The position numbers and the translations under genes are program-made. Below the pieces are notes generated by a model. That model was given only the letters and a program-made list of their open reading frames with translations. It searched no databases and had not been told where the DNA came from. DNA of 35,961 nucleotides from Pseudoflavonifractor sp035562355 (GTDB lineage Bacteria > Bacillota > Clostridia > Oscillospirales > Oscillospiraceae): the NCBI GenBank assembly GCA_035562355.1, contig DATMXU010000231.1, forward strand, positions 1 to 35,961. Direction: 5' to 3'. Within the stretch, counting starts at the first letter, position 1, and every line of letters begins with the position of its first letter. Positions 22,814 through 32,421 of the stretch are shown one piece after another.

Positions 22814-25800
22814 TCAGGGCGCCGTGGGCAGGGACGCCTGGAACGCCAGGTAGCAGTCGGCAACCTTTTCCGCGGCGAGGCCCACGTCGAATATGTTGAC
22901 GTAGCTGATCTCACCCTTAAAGAACTGGTAGCGGTCCCGGAACCCCTCGCTGTCCGCGCCCAGGAACAGGTCGTTGCGGGTGTTGATGAAGATGTCGGCG
23001 GCGGCCGCCTTCTGGTCGCACAGCACACCGTCCACAAAGAGTTCCAACGTGGCATGGTCATAGGTGACCATGACGTGGTGCGGCACGTCCAGCGTGATCA
23101 CAGCGGAGAGGTCGGGGAAACCGTCGTCCATGTAGAAATAGAGCTTTCCGTCCGTATTCTTATACGCCAGAGAGTAGCCGCCAAACTCGTAGGTGCTCAG
23201 GATGTGCTGCTCCTTCGAGCCGTGCAGCGCGCTGTTGTCCGCCGGGAGGGCGGAGTCGATCATAAACGCGGTCTCAATGGTGATCGCGTTCGTCGTGTAG
23301 AGGCTGGAGTTGAACGGAATGCGGGCGCAGGAGCTGTTTATATCTCCGCGCTGGCCGACGCCGTCCAGGGAGAGCACCTTTTTGCCGAAGACGTCGCTGT
23401 GGACGACGGCGGCTCCCCCCTCCAGCAGGGCATCGTTCTGGTTCACGGAGGCGTCCTTTACCGTCCCGCCCTCCACCGTCTCAAAGTCCATGCGCAGAAT
23501 ACGCGGCGCGTCCGCCTCAAAGGCGGGGTCGGCCTCCGCCACGTCGAAGGGCTCGGACTCGATTCTGGCCGAGAGGTTCCCATAGGCGTCGAACGCCTCC
23601 ACGAGGACTGTGTTATCGGTGGAGCCGGGCTCCAGGCCCTTCAGCGTGCGCGTGAACTCCGCCGGTTCGGCCCTCCGCCAGAAGGGGTTGTGCACCAGGT
23701 CGACCTGCCGCGTCTCCCCGCCGCCGGTGCGCACGAAAATATTGTAGTGGGAGACGGTGGTGTTGTCCGTTGCGGCGGGGAATGTGATGCCGCAGGAGTT
23801 GAATGTGACGTCGCTGACCTCCACCGAGGCGCCGTGAGGGAAGGCTGGGGACACATTGTCGGTCACCAGGGCCGAGAGCATGTCGTCAAGGGGGACGCTG
23901 ACCGGGTCGGCCATCTCATACCCGCCGTCGTAGAAAGCGAGCTGATGGATAAGCATATGATCTTTGAACACTTCCACGAACAGGCCTTGCAGGACGTCCT
24001 TTTCCGTAAAGTAGTCCCCCTCGGTCTTTACGTCCGCCATCCCGCCGTCATGGATGCTCAGGCAGCCGACCCCGTCGCTGAACAGATTGTGGATATTGTT
24101 GAGGGATACATGGCTGTGTCCGGTAAACATGACTACATTGGGATGCGCCTCAAAAATGGGTCTGAGCTTATTGACGGTGTTGGGCGTCTTGCTGTTCCAG
24201 GTGGCGGCATCGTAGTGGTTAATCAGAAACACGGGCTGGGCGGGATCGGCGGGCGCGCCTTGATACCCCTCCCCGATCTTCTCCTCCAGCCAGGCGATCC
24301 GGTCGTCGGTCAGGTCCTTGCGGTCGTTATTGAACACGATGAAGTGATAACCGGAGAACCAGGTATCGTAGAATATCATCTTCGCCTCTGCGGTGGCGTC
24401 GTTTGGAGAGATTGTGTACCTGTCGTCCTCGCCGATCCCGGTTTTTTCGTAGAACACCTCTGGGATCGTGCTGCCCAGCTTGATCTCATGGTTTCCGGTA
24501 TTGATGACGGGGAAGGCGTCCGCCTGGATGTTGTCGTTCAAAACGCTCATAAATCTGTCATATTGCCCGACGTCCACGGAGGGGTTATCGACACAGTCGC
24601 CGTTGAGCACGATGGCGTCATAGTTGAGTCCGTTGTCCGTGTAGTACTCCAGCGCGGTCTCGAACCGCTCCTCAAAGGTGGTGGGCATGACATGGTCGGT
24701 GCAGCCGATGTGGATATCGCTCATAATGGCGAGGGACAGGAGGGGCGCGGTATCCTGTACCTCGGTGCGGTAGTACACGGTGCCGCCGACGAGCCGCTCG
24801 CCCACGACGGCGCTGACCGTCCCAGACGCCGTATGGGTCAGGGTGGCCACGCCGCTGCCGTCGGTCCGCTCCCGACCAATATACGCGCCGTCCTCATAGA
24901 AGTCCACGATCATGCGGGCGAGAGGGGCGGTTCCGTCCTTCACCGTGACCGAGATGCTGCCGCTCCCGGTGGAGATCGTTACGTCGGGCGTCTTGCGGGC
25001 GTAGTAGTCGCTCTCGGCCTCGGCGATCATGCCATAGTACCGCCCCAGCCAGTAGGACAGGGTGAACACGGTGCAGTCGCCCAGGGATCCGGTGAGGTAG
25101 GGGGCGCTGCGGCTCTCACCGACGGCAGTCCATCCCGTGAAGGGGTTGTTGTTATTTTTCTCGATGGTCCGCTCGTCCAAAGGCAGGGCATAGTTGGTCT
25201 GGGCACGCTTATCGCGGTTGCCGGCCTCGATATAGAACACGTCCTGCCGGTCGCCGCGGACGCTGATTGAACCGTTGCGCAGCAGGGGGGAACGGTAGAA
25301 GTATCGGACGGCGGACTGGAGGTCCACATCGTTTTTCTCGGGGTGGGCCAGCTGATAGAGGAAGGTGTAGAACGGATTCTCCTCCCGTTCCTCCTGCCCA
25401 TCATACCACTGATCGTAGGCCTGCACAATTTTGGCAAGACGGTCGCCGTCCTCCTCCAAGGTGACCAGGGCATAGACGGGGAACCAGCCCAGCTCCTCGT
25501 CGGAGTAGTTCACATACTGAGTCCAGTCGGCGTGGAGGGCGTTGTTGAAGATGCGGTTGTCAAAGTCGGGCTCACGCTCGACATATCCCTGGACGGGCTG
25601 GCTGTCATTCTCGTCGTAGGCGTCGGTCGCCTGGCGGACGATGCGGCGCTCCACGTACTCCAGGGCCATGTCCATATAGCCCTTGCCGTTTTCATATGAG
25701 CCCGGGTCGTTGGGGATTCCGCCGCCGGAATAGGGCGACTCAAAGCACTGGTCATAGGCCAGATGATAAGTAGCGGCTTTTCCCGTCTCACCCTCTTGGT

Positions 25801-27505
25801 CGGCGATATAAGAGGCGATCTTCAGGGCGGACATAACCTCCAGGGCGTTCAGAGGGCCGTCTTCGTAGCCATAGGAAAGCATATCGTCGCCCTCTTCGTT
25901 CACGCCGATGCTGTCGGTGAGCCACAGCGCCTGGCTCTTCATCACGTCCAGACTGTCGTTAAAGTAGCGGGAGAGCCAGCGGGACCACTGGGTGGACTTC
26001 CCGGTGGCGTCCACGATATAATAGCGGTCGTCCTCCAGGATAAGATCGGTCATACGCAGCGTGGCCTCGGCGATGATGTCCTTGAGTTCATCATCTCCAG
26101 GCTCGTCACAGAGATAGCGGTACGCCGTGAGGAAAAGGGCGTAGTGGCCGTCCACCTCGTCGGAGGAGGTGTCCGCCTTGTAGACGATCTGCTCCATATC
26201 GACCTTGCCGTTTTTGATAGCGCTGTCGGGAAAGAGGTCGTTGAAGATGGTGGGGATCTCCTCATAGACCGGAGCGGTAAGGCGGAACTTGATTCTCGGG
26301 TCGTTGGGCACAATGGGATTGGCGGCGGTAGGCGCGATATATTTCGTCCCGATGTTGACGCCCTGTACCATCAGCGGGTACACCTGGTCCCCGTCGGTGC
26401 AGATGATATCGGTACCCAGCTTTTCACCGGAGGCACGGGATGCGTTGAAGATGTCGATAGAGGACTGACTCAGACCGAGGCCGTTGTAGTCGGTGTCGTT
26501 GGGGAAAATCTGAGAGCCCTTTTTGCTCATGGCATCCTTGGTAATGCGCACTTGGGCAATACCGATGGGGTCTCCGTCCTGTTTCAGCTCGCCGATAATG
26601 GGGTCGGGATACTGCGCGCCATCCAGCATTTTGATCTCAAACCAGAACCCGTTTTGCGCTTGTACTCCTGCGGTGTCCGGCTGGGCCAGGGCCTCGCTGG
26701 CGAGCATATAGGAGCGGCAGGGAAAACCGTTGCCCCGGCCCGAGATATAGTCAAGGAGCAGTACGGCTTTGGTGGCCCGGGTGGCGGCCGCCTTGGCAGC
26801 GGCGATCTCGGCGGGAGCCGCGTTCTCCTCCTTGAGAGTCTGGTAGCGGAGGATCTCGCCCATGGCGTACATGGCGGTCCAGAGGCCGTCGTTGTCGCTG
26901 GTATGGACCGCGGTCTGGGTATATTCGCCGGTGGCGGGATCATAGCTGTAAGTATTGCTTGAAGAGATCATGCCCCGGCGGTCGTTCACGTCGGCGGCCA
27001 TCTTCTCGTAGAAGTAGGTGCGGTCCTCCATGGTCATTCTGGGCATTTTGATGTGCACGGAGCCCAGGGCATTGCGCACCCATACGCCGCAGTCGTCATC
27101 GGCGGCCAGGCCCGTGACATGGTCGTCGCCGCCGTAGAGATAGCGGTTTCCGGAGAAATACTGCACCATGTCCCGGGAGTCGGTCTCGGAGAAGTCGATC
27201 CGCATGAGGCCGTTTTTCGTACCGACCCAGACGGCCCCGTCGGTGGCCTCCACCGCGCAGGTGACGTCGCCGATGGCGGCGGCTGGCAGGAAAGCCAGCG
27301 CGCCGTAGTCGGCAACCCACGTCACCCCATCGGGGATCTGAGTGTTGAAGTAGTCCATGATCTTCGTGGGAGCGGCCTCCAACTGGATAGGCGTATAGGC
27401 GCGGGAGACAGCTGAGGCGGGGAGAACCGTCGCGCCGGCGGAGATCAGCATGACTCCGGACAGCGCGAGAGAGAGAACCCTCGTTCCGATCTGTCTGAAT
27501 TTCAT
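22814..27505 (-). CDS. Very large secreted protein: propeller-like and helical toroid region, calcineurin-like phosphoesterase, LamG-like domain
   Basis: A 1563-residue exported protein. A signal peptide covers residues 1-32 (ASA cleavage). Two propeller-like repeats follow (about 75-155, each with a GVW or AVWVG turn). A long helical region (about 200-830) contains GHYALFLTAYRY- and WTAMYAMGEILRYQ-like helices, resembling an alpha/alpha toroid. A small beta domain lies at 840-915. The calcineurin-like phosphoesterase spans 923-1200: DIH (930-932), NGDCVD (968-973), GNHE (1004-1007), NHYD (1096-1099) and GHSH (1129-1132), so all metal-binding motifs are intact. A fibronectin-like stretch is at 1215-1325 and a LamG/concanavalin-like domain at 1335-1555. 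There is no SLH or LPXTG anchor. The start follows TAAGGAGG, which contains the stop of the upstream paralogue. Residues 1-915 are near-identical in layout to that paralogue. Confidence 0.85.
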   Translation of the reverse strand: MKFRQIGTRVLSLALSGVMLISAGATVLPASAVSRAYTPIQLEAAPTKIMDYFNTQIPDGVTWVADYGALAFLPAAAIGDVTCAVEATDGAVWVGTKNGLMRIDFSETDSRDMVQYFSGNRYLYGGDDHVTGLAADDDCGVWVRNALGSVHIKMPRMTMEDRTYFYEKMAADVNDRRGMISSSNTYSYDPATGEYTQTAVHTSDNDGLWTAMYAMGEILRYQTLKEENAAPAEIAAAKAAATRATKAVLLLDYISGRGNGFPCRSYMLASEALAQPDTAGVQAQNGFWFEIKMLDGAQYPDPIIGELKQDGDPIGIAQVRITKDAMSKKGSQIFPNDTDYNGLGLSQSSIDIFNASRASGEKLGTDIICTDGDQVYPLMVQGVNIGTKYIAPTAANPIVPNDPRIKFRLTAPVYEEIPTIFNDLFPDSAIKNGKVDMEQIVYKADTSSDEVDGHYALFLTAYRYLCDEPGDDELKDIIAEATLRMTDLILEDDRYYIVDATGKSTQWSRWLSRYFNDSLDVMKSQALWLTDSIGVNEEGDDMLSYGYEDGPLNALEVMSALKIASYIADQEGETGKAATYHLAYDQCFESPYSGGGIPNDPGSYENGKGYMDMALEYVERRIVRQATDAYDENDSQPVQGYVEREPDFDNRIFNNALHADWTQYVNYSDEELGWFPVYALVTLEEDGDRLAKIVQAYDQWYDGQEEREENPFYTFLYQLAHPEKNDVDLQSAVRYFYRSPLLRNGSISVRGDRQDVFYIEAGNRDKRAQTNYALPLDERTIEKNNNNPFTGWTAVGESRSAPYLTGSLGDCTVFTLSYWLGRYYGMIAEAESDYYARKTPDVTISTGSGSISVTVKDGTAPLARMIVDFYEDGAYIGRERTDGSGVATLTHTASGTVSAVVGERLVGGTVYYRTEVQDTAPLLSLAIMSDIHIGCTDHVMPTTFEERFETALEYYTDNGLNYDAIVLNGDCVDNPSVDVGQYDRFMSVLNDNIQADAFPVINTGNHEIKLGSTIPEVFYEKTGIGEDDRYTISPNDATAEAKMIFYDTWFSGYHFIVFNNDRKDLTDDRIAWLEEKIGEGYQGAPADPAQPVFLINHYDAATWNSKTPNTVNKLRPIFEAHPNVVMFTGHSHVSLNNIHNLFSDGVGCLSIHDGGMADVKTEGDYFTEKDVLQGLFVEVFKDHMLIHQLAFYDGGYEMADPVSVPLDDMLSALVTDNVSPAFPHGASVEVSDVTFNSCGITFPAATDNTTVSHYNIFVRTGGGETRQVDLVHNPFWRRAEPAEFTRTLKGLEPGSTDNTVLVEAFDAYGNLSARIESEPFDVAEADPAFEADAPRILRMDFETVEGGTVKDASVNQNDALLEGGAAVVHSDVFGKKVLSLDGVGQRGDINSSCARIPFNSSLYTTNAITIETAFMIDSALPADNSALHGSKEQHILSTYEFGGYSLAYKNTDGKLYFYMDDGFPDLSAVITLDVPHHVMVTYDHATLELFVDGVLCDQKAAAADIFINTRNDLFLGADSEGFRDRYQFFKGEISYVNIFDVGLAAEKVADCYLAFQASLPTAP

Positions 27506-27518
27506 GTACAGCGCCTCC

Positions 27519-30500
27519 TTATGGTGCTTTGAGCTCTGTCACGCCGCCCTCGGTCACAAGGTAGATGAGTTTCGCGCTCTCATTGTACGTCAAAAGAAGC
27601 GGCGCGCCTGTGCTGAGCTCCCCGACGGCATAGCTCCTGACGACGGCGCCGGTCTCCACGTCCACGCAGTCCATGCCGCCGTCCTTGTAGGCGAGATAGA
27701 GGCGGGTACGGTCAGCGGTCATACAGGAGGCGGATACTTTGCGCAGAGAGGGAAACAGGGAGGGTTTCAGCGTGAAGTCCTTATTGACGAAGGTCACGGC
27801 GTTGGAGAGCGTCAGGGCGGAAATGGCGGCGTCGTTGTCCGTGCCGTAGGCGGGGTCGGCCAGGATGGTCAAAAACTGCTTTACCGCGCCCTGGGCGCCG
27901 GTATCGCCAAACTGGCTCTTCGCCTCTTCGTAGCTATAGAGCCGGATCGCGGGAGCGGCGGTATCGCTGACGCTGGTATGGGAGTATATGGTGCTGCCGA
28001 CGAGGCGCTCACCCACGACGGCGCTGACCGCCCCCGACGCCGTGTGGGTCAGGGTGGCCACGCCGCTGGCGTCGGTCTGGACCCGGCCGATATACGCGCC
28101 GTCCTCATAGAAGTCCACGATCATGCGGGCCAGAGGGGCGGCCCCGTCCTTCACGGTGACGGAGATGCTGCCGCTCTCGGTGGAGATCGTCACGTCGGGC
28201 GCCTTGCGGGCATAGTAGTTGCTCTCGGCCTCGGTAATCATGCCATAGTACCGCCCAAACCAATAGGGCAGGGTGAACACGGTGCAGTCGTCCAGAGAGC
28301 CGCTGGTATAGGGCGCGCTGCTGCCGATAGCGCCGGTCGAGGTATAGCGGGTGAAGGGGTTGCCGTTATCCTTGCCGATGGTCCGTTCATCCATAGGCAG
28401 GGCATAGTTGACCTGGGCGATCTTATCCCGGACCCCGGCCTCGATGTAGAACACGTCCTGCCGGTCGCCGCGGACGGTGATCTGCTTGTTGCGCAGCAAG
28501 GGGGAGCGGTAGAAGAACCGGACGGCGGACTGGAGATCGACGTCGGTCTTCTCAGGGTGGGCCAGCTGATAGAGGAAGGTGTAGAATGGGTTCTCCTCCC
28601 GCTCCTCCTGTCCCTCATACCACTGGTCATAGGCCGCGACGATCTTGGCAAGGCGATCGCCGTTCTCCTCCAGGGTGACCAGGGCATAGACGGGGAACCA
28701 GCCCAGCTCCTCGTCGGAGTAGTTGATATACTGGGTCCAGTCTTTATGAAGGGCGTTGTTGAAGATCTTGTCGCCGGGGATGTATTCCCGAACGGGCTGG
28801 CTGTCATTCTCGTCGTAGGCGTCGGTCGCCTGCCGGACGATACGGCGCTCCACATACTCCAGGGCCATGTCCATATAGCCCTTGCCGTTTTCATAGGAGT
28901 CCGGGGCGTTGGGGATTCCGCCGCCCGAGTAGGGGGACTCAAAGCACTGGTCGTAGGCCAGATGATAAGTAGCGGCTTTTTCCGTCTCACCCTCATGGTC
29001 GGCGATATAGGAGGCGATCTTCAGGGCAGACATGACCTCCAGGGCGTTCAGGGGGCCGTCCTCATAGCCATAGGAGAGCATATCGTCGCCCTCTCCGTTC
29101 ACGCCAATGCTGTCGGAGGCCCACAGCGCCTGGCTCTTCATCACGTCCAGGCTGTCGTTGAAGTAACGGGAGAGCCAGCGGGACCACTGGGTGGCCTTGC
29201 CGGTGGCGTCCACGATATAGTAGTGGTCATCCTCCAGGATAAGGTCGGTCATACGCAGGGTGGCCTCGGCGATCATGTCCTTGAGCGCGCTGTCGCCCGG
29301 CTCGTCGCAGAGGTAGCGGTACGCCGTGAGGAAGAGGGCGTAGTGGCCGTCCACCTCGTCGGAGGAGGTGTCCGCCTTGTAGACGAGCTGGCTCTCGTCA
29401 ATATAGCCGTCGGCGCCGATGACGCTGTCGGGGAAGAGGTCGTTGAAAATGGTGGGAATGCGCTCATAGATCGGGGCCGTGAGACGGAATTTGATATCCG
29501 CGCTCTGGATGGGGGCAGAGGGCGCCGCATAGCTCTGCTTGATATTGACGCCCTGCACCATCACGGGGAAAACCTGATTGCCGTTTCCGGCGTAGATGTC
29601 GGTGCCCAGCTTTTGTCCATCGGGCTGGACGGCGTTGAAGGTGGCAATGGACGACTGGCTCAGCCCCAGGCCGTTAAAGTCGGTATCGTTGGGGAAGATC
29701 TGAGAGCCCTTCTTATCCATGGCGTCCTTTGTGATACGCACCGTGGCGATACCGATGGGCGTCTTACCCTCCTGCTCTAGCTCGTCAATGATGGGCTGGG
29801 GATAGGTCTCGCCGGAGCCGAGCAGACGTTTCTCAAACCAAAAACCGTTTTCTATCTGCATTCCTTTGCTGTCCAGCTGGGCGCCGGCCTCGCTGGTGAG
29901 CATATAGGAGCGGCAGGGGAAACCATTGCCTCGGCCGGACACATAATCCAGGAGCAGCACGGCCTTGGTGGCCCGGGTAGCGGCCGCCTTGGCGGCGGCG
30001 ATCTCGGCGGGCGCCGCGTTCTCCTCCTTGAGAGTCTGGTAGCGGAGGATCTCGCCCATGGCGTACATGGCGGTCCAGAGGCCGTCGTTATCGTTGGTGC
30101 TGACGCTCGTCTGGGTGTACTCATCGGTGGCGGGACTATAGGTGTAGCTGTTATTGTCAGAGCTCATGCCCCGGCGGTCGTTTACGTCGGTCTCCATCTT
30201 CTCGTAGAAGTAGGTGCGGTCCTGCAAGGTCATCTTGGGCATTTTGATGTGCACAGAGCCCAGGGCGTTTCGCACCCAGACGCCGCAGTCGGCGTCCGCG
30301 GCCAGGCCGGTGACACGGTCGTCGCCGCCGTAGAGGTAGCGATTCCCGGAGAAATACTGGACGATGTCCCGAGAGTCGGACTCAGAGGGGTCGATCCGCA
30401 TGAGGCCGTTTTCCGTGCCGACCCAGACGGCCCCGTCCGACGCCTCCACCGCGCAGGTGACGTCGCCAATGGCGGCGGCAGGCAGGAAGGTCAGCGCGTC

Positions 30501-30710
30501 GTGGTCGGTGATCCACACCACCCCATCGGGGGTCTGGGTGTTGAAGTAGTCCATGATCTTCACAGGGGCAGCCTCCAGCTGGATGGGCGCATAGGCACGG
30601 GTGGCGGGCGCGGCGGCCGAGGCGGGAAGAACCGTCGCTCCAATGGAGACCAGCATGACTCCGGACAGCGCGAGAGAGAGGATACGCGTTCCAATCTTTC
30701 TGAGTTTCAT
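27519..30710 (-). CDS. Large secreted paralogue with C-terminal module shared with the SLH protein
   Basis: A 1063-residue exported protein. Signal peptide, propeller-like repeats, helical toroid-like region and small beta domain (residues 1 to about 915) closely match the downstream 1563-residue protein. After about residue 917 it departs: instead of a phosphoesterase it carries a 145-residue module beginning AIRLYSYEEAKSQ. This module is the same as the end of the upstream SLH protein; I count about 27 differences in 143 aligned positions. Its middle has YLAYKDGGMDCVDVETG, reminiscent of a propeller blade. The start follows TAAGGAGG overlapping the SLH gene stop, so the three genes form a coupled operon. 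Function is unknown. A surface glycan- or peptide-processing assembly is a guess. Confidence 0.85.
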   Translation of the reverse strand: MKLRKIGTRILSLALSGVMLVSIGATVLPASAAAPATRAYAPIQLEAAPVKIMDYFNTQTPDGVVWITDHDALTFLPAAAIGDVTCAVEASDGAVWVGTENGLMRIDPSESDSRDIVQYFSGNRYLYGGDDRVTGLAADADCGVWVRNALGSVHIKMPKMTLQDRTYFYEKMETDVNDRRGMSSDNNSYTYSPATDEYTQTSVSTNDNDGLWTAMYAMGEILRYQTLKEENAAPAEIAAAKAAATRATKAVLLLDYVSGRGNGFPCRSYMLTSEAGAQLDSKGMQIENGFWFEKRLLGSGETYPQPIIDELEQEGKTPIGIATVRITKDAMDKKGSQIFPNDTDFNGLGLSQSSIATFNAVQPDGQKLGTDIYAGNGNQVFPVMVQGVNIKQSYAAPSAPIQSADIKFRLTAPIYERIPTIFNDLFPDSVIGADGYIDESQLVYKADTSSDEVDGHYALFLTAYRYLCDEPGDSALKDMIAEATLRMTDLILEDDHYYIVDATGKATQWSRWLSRYFNDSLDVMKSQALWASDSIGVNGEGDDMLSYGYEDGPLNALEVMSALKIASYIADHEGETEKAATYHLAYDQCFESPYSGGGIPNAPDSYENGKGYMDMALEYVERRIVRQATDAYDENDSQPVREYIPGDKIFNNALHKDWTQYINYSDEELGWFPVYALVTLEENGDRLAKIVAAYDQWYEGQEEREENPFYTFLYQLAHPEKTDVDLQSAVRFFYRSPLLRNKQITVRGDRQDVFYIEAGVRDKIAQVNYALPMDERTIGKDNGNPFTRYTSTGAIGSSAPYTSGSLDDCTVFTLPYWFGRYYGMITEAESNYYARKAPDVTISTESGSISVTVKDGAAPLARMIVDFYEDGAYIGRVQTDASGVATLTHTASGAVSAVVGERLVGSTIYSHTSVSDTAAPAIRLYSYEEAKSQFGDTGAQGAVKQFLTILADPAYGTDNDAAISALTLSNAVTFVNKDFTLKPSLFPSLRKVSASCMTADRTRLYLAYKDGGMDCVDVETGAVVRSYAVGELSTGAPLLLTYNESAKLIYLVTEGGVTELKAP

Positions 30711-30723
30711 ATGTAATTCCTCC

Positions 30724-32271
30724 TTACGATGCTTTCATTTTTGTTACGCCGTCCTCGGTCACGAGGTAGAAAAGCTCTGCGCTCTCATCGTACGCCAAGA
30801 GAAGGGGCGCGCCCGCGCTGAGCTCCTGGGCGGCATAGCTCTTGACGGTGGCGCCGGTCTCCATATCCACGCAGTCCACGCCGCCGTCCTTGTAGACGAG
30901 GTAGAGGCGGGTGCGGTCGGCGGTCAAATAGGATGCGGATACATTGCGCAGAGAGGGGAAAATGGAGGGTTCCAGCGTGAAGTCCTTGTTGACGAAGGTC
31001 ACGGCGTTGGAGAGCGTCAGGGCGGAAATGGCGCTGTCGTTGTCCGTGCCGTAGGCGGGATCGGCCAGGATGGTCAGGAACTGCTTTACCGTACCTTGGG
31101 CGCCGGTATCTTTAAACTGGCTCTTCGCCTCGTCGTAAGTGTAAAGCTGGATTGCGGGAATGGGGGCCTCGCTGCCGCCTCCGCTGCCGGTGGACCCCTT
31201 GGGCACCGTGACGGTGCTGCCGCCGGGGACGGCGGTGGTACCTGCGGTGGTGCCGGTAGCGCCCGGGGCGGCCGTTACAATGGCGCCGGGGACGGAGACG
31301 CTGCAGTAATCCCCGTTGGCCGTCACAGTCTTGACCTTACCGGAGCCGGTGATGGAGACATTGTCACGGTTGACGACGACCTGCCCGAGGGAGGCGCCGC
31401 TTGCCACGTCCACGGCAGCGCCGCCGCTCAGGAGCACCGTGTCCCCCGCGATGGAGGCGGTCCCCGCCAGGGAGAGAGCAGCGCCTCCGCGCATGACCAG
31501 ACGGCCCTTGACGGTGACATTCTCCAGGATGACGGTACTGGCGTTCACGCCGTCGCCGATGTAGAGGTCCCCTTCGATGACCACGTCCTTCAGGTGGAGT
31601 TTCTGCCCGGTGAGCATGACGTTGGTGCCGGACACCTCGGTGATGACAGCGCCGGGCTCCGCCGTGACATAGCAGTCCACGGCGCGCTGCATGACGGTGA
31701 CGAACTCGGCGCGGGTGATGGTGGCCTGGGGCCGGAGTCCGGTGTCGCCGCCGATGACCAGGCCTGCGTCCACCAGCGCGGCCACACTGTTTCTGGCCCA
31801 GTCCGCCACGGCGCTGCCGTCAGTGAAACGGCTCAGCGCGTCGGCGTTTCCTTCGGAGAGGGCAAGGGCGCGGGCTAGCACGGTAAAGGTCTCCTGCCGG
31901 GTGATGGGATCGGTGGGGCGCAGCATTCCGCCGCTCCCCTGGAGAATTTCCATTTCGACCGCTTTCGCCATGTCGGAAACATACCAGGCGCCCGCGGGCA
32001 CGTCGGACACCCGGGAGAGGTCGGCAGTGGCGGTCGCCTGAACGGCGCGGGCCATGATGGCCGCCAGCTCCGCGCGGGTCAGCAAGCCGTTGGGCATCAG
32101 CTTGCCGTCCGCGCCCTGGAGCAGACCGTTGTTCGCCGCGTCGGTCAGCGCCTGCCGGGCCCAGTGTTCCTCTATGTCAGAAAAGTCGGCCGCCACCGTA
32201 GGGAGTCCGGCAATGCCGCACATGAGAGCGAGACAGAGCACGCATGAGGCAATCTTGGGGAATCGTTTCAT
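30724..32271 (-). CDS. SLH-domain surface protein with beta-helix-like region
   Basis: A 515-residue exported protein. A signal peptide spans residues 1-28. Three S-layer-homology domains (about 28-72, 88-132, 148-192), each with a TRAE- or TRQE-type motif, would anchor it to pyruvylated secondary wall polymer. A beta-helix-like stretch (about 205-330) has repeated short VxVxG/VxGxLxM strands. A Gly/Thr/Ser/Pro linker (331-370) leads to the 145-residue C-terminal module shared with the next gene. ATG 32271 is chosen because AAGGAGG precedes it; the frame is open for 58 more codons upstream, but these run through the promoter region with unrelated composition. It is the first gene of the leftward surface operon and could dock its partners at the cell wall. 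Confidence 0.88.
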   Translation of the reverse strand: MKRFPKIASCVLCLALMCGIAGLPTVAADFSDIEEHWARQALTDAANNGLLQGADGKLMPNGLLTRAELAAIMARAVQATATADLSRVSDVPAGAWYVSDMAKAVEMEILQGSGGMLRPTDPITRQETFTVLARALALSEGNADALSRFTDGSAVADWARNSVAALVDAGLVIGGDTGLRPQATITRAEFVTVMQRAVDCYVTAEPGAVITEVSGTNVMLTGQKLHLKDVVIEGDLYIGDGVNASTVILENVTVKGRLVMRGGAALSLAGTASIAGDTVLLSGGAAVDVASGASLGQVVVNRDNVSITGSGKVKTVTANGDYCSVSVPGAIVTAAPGATGTTAGTTAVPGGSTVTVPKGSTGSGGGSEAPIPAIQLYTYDEAKSQFKDTGAQGTVKQFLTILADPAYGTDNDSAISALTLSNAVTFVNKDFTLEPSIFPSLRNVSASYLTADRTRLYLVYKDGGVDCVDMETGATVKSYAAQELSAGAPLLLAYDESAELFYLVTEDGVTKMKAS

Positions 32272-32358
32272 GTTAAACCTCCTTATTGAATTGTGATAGT
32301 GCACAACCGAATTCTTCCATAGCTCGTACCGTTTGTCTATAAAACCTAAGGCCGTATT

Positions 32359-32378
32359 TTTTCGCCAACTTGTGGCAA
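32359..32378. promoter_or_regulatory. Degenerate second MtlR-like site
   Basis: On the minus strand TTGCCACA is followed by AGTT and then GGCGAAAA. The first half is identical to the perfect palindrome nearby; the second half matches only partly. It is nearer the surface operon and may be a weak second site. Confidence 0.4.
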
Positions 32379-32421
32379 AATTAAATTTGCGTTCTAATTT
32401 ATGGTTTTTAAGGGCAAACAC

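Noticed and set aside
22504..23061. A 185-codon minus-strand frame spanning the kinase remnant and the end of the surface gene
   Set aside because: It is out of frame with the real surface gene, crosses the hairpin and has no domain or ribosome site.
23054..25270. A 738-codon open frame on the plus strand, antisense to the phosphoesterase gene
   Set aside because: It lies over intact phosphoesterase motifs on the minus strand, has no ribosome site and no recognisable domain; it is a shadow frame.
25763..26962. A 399-codon plus-strand open frame in the same large gene
   Set aside because: Same composition bias, no start signal, no domain; antisense shadow.
27450..29780. A 776-codon open frame on the plus strand, antisense to the 1063-residue secreted protein gene
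   Set aside because: The opposite strand has a signal peptide, a ribosome site and a paralogue. The plus-strand translation is Gly/Val/His/Asp-rich, lacks domains and mirrors codon bias in GC-rich DNA. A similar frame exists over the paralogue for the same reason.
22814..30710. The long repeated blocks as an insertion element or CRISPR-like repeat
   Set aside because: The similarity follows coding frames from signal peptide to domain boundary with protein-level conservation, so it is gene duplication; no inverted ends, target duplications or spacer pattern were seen.
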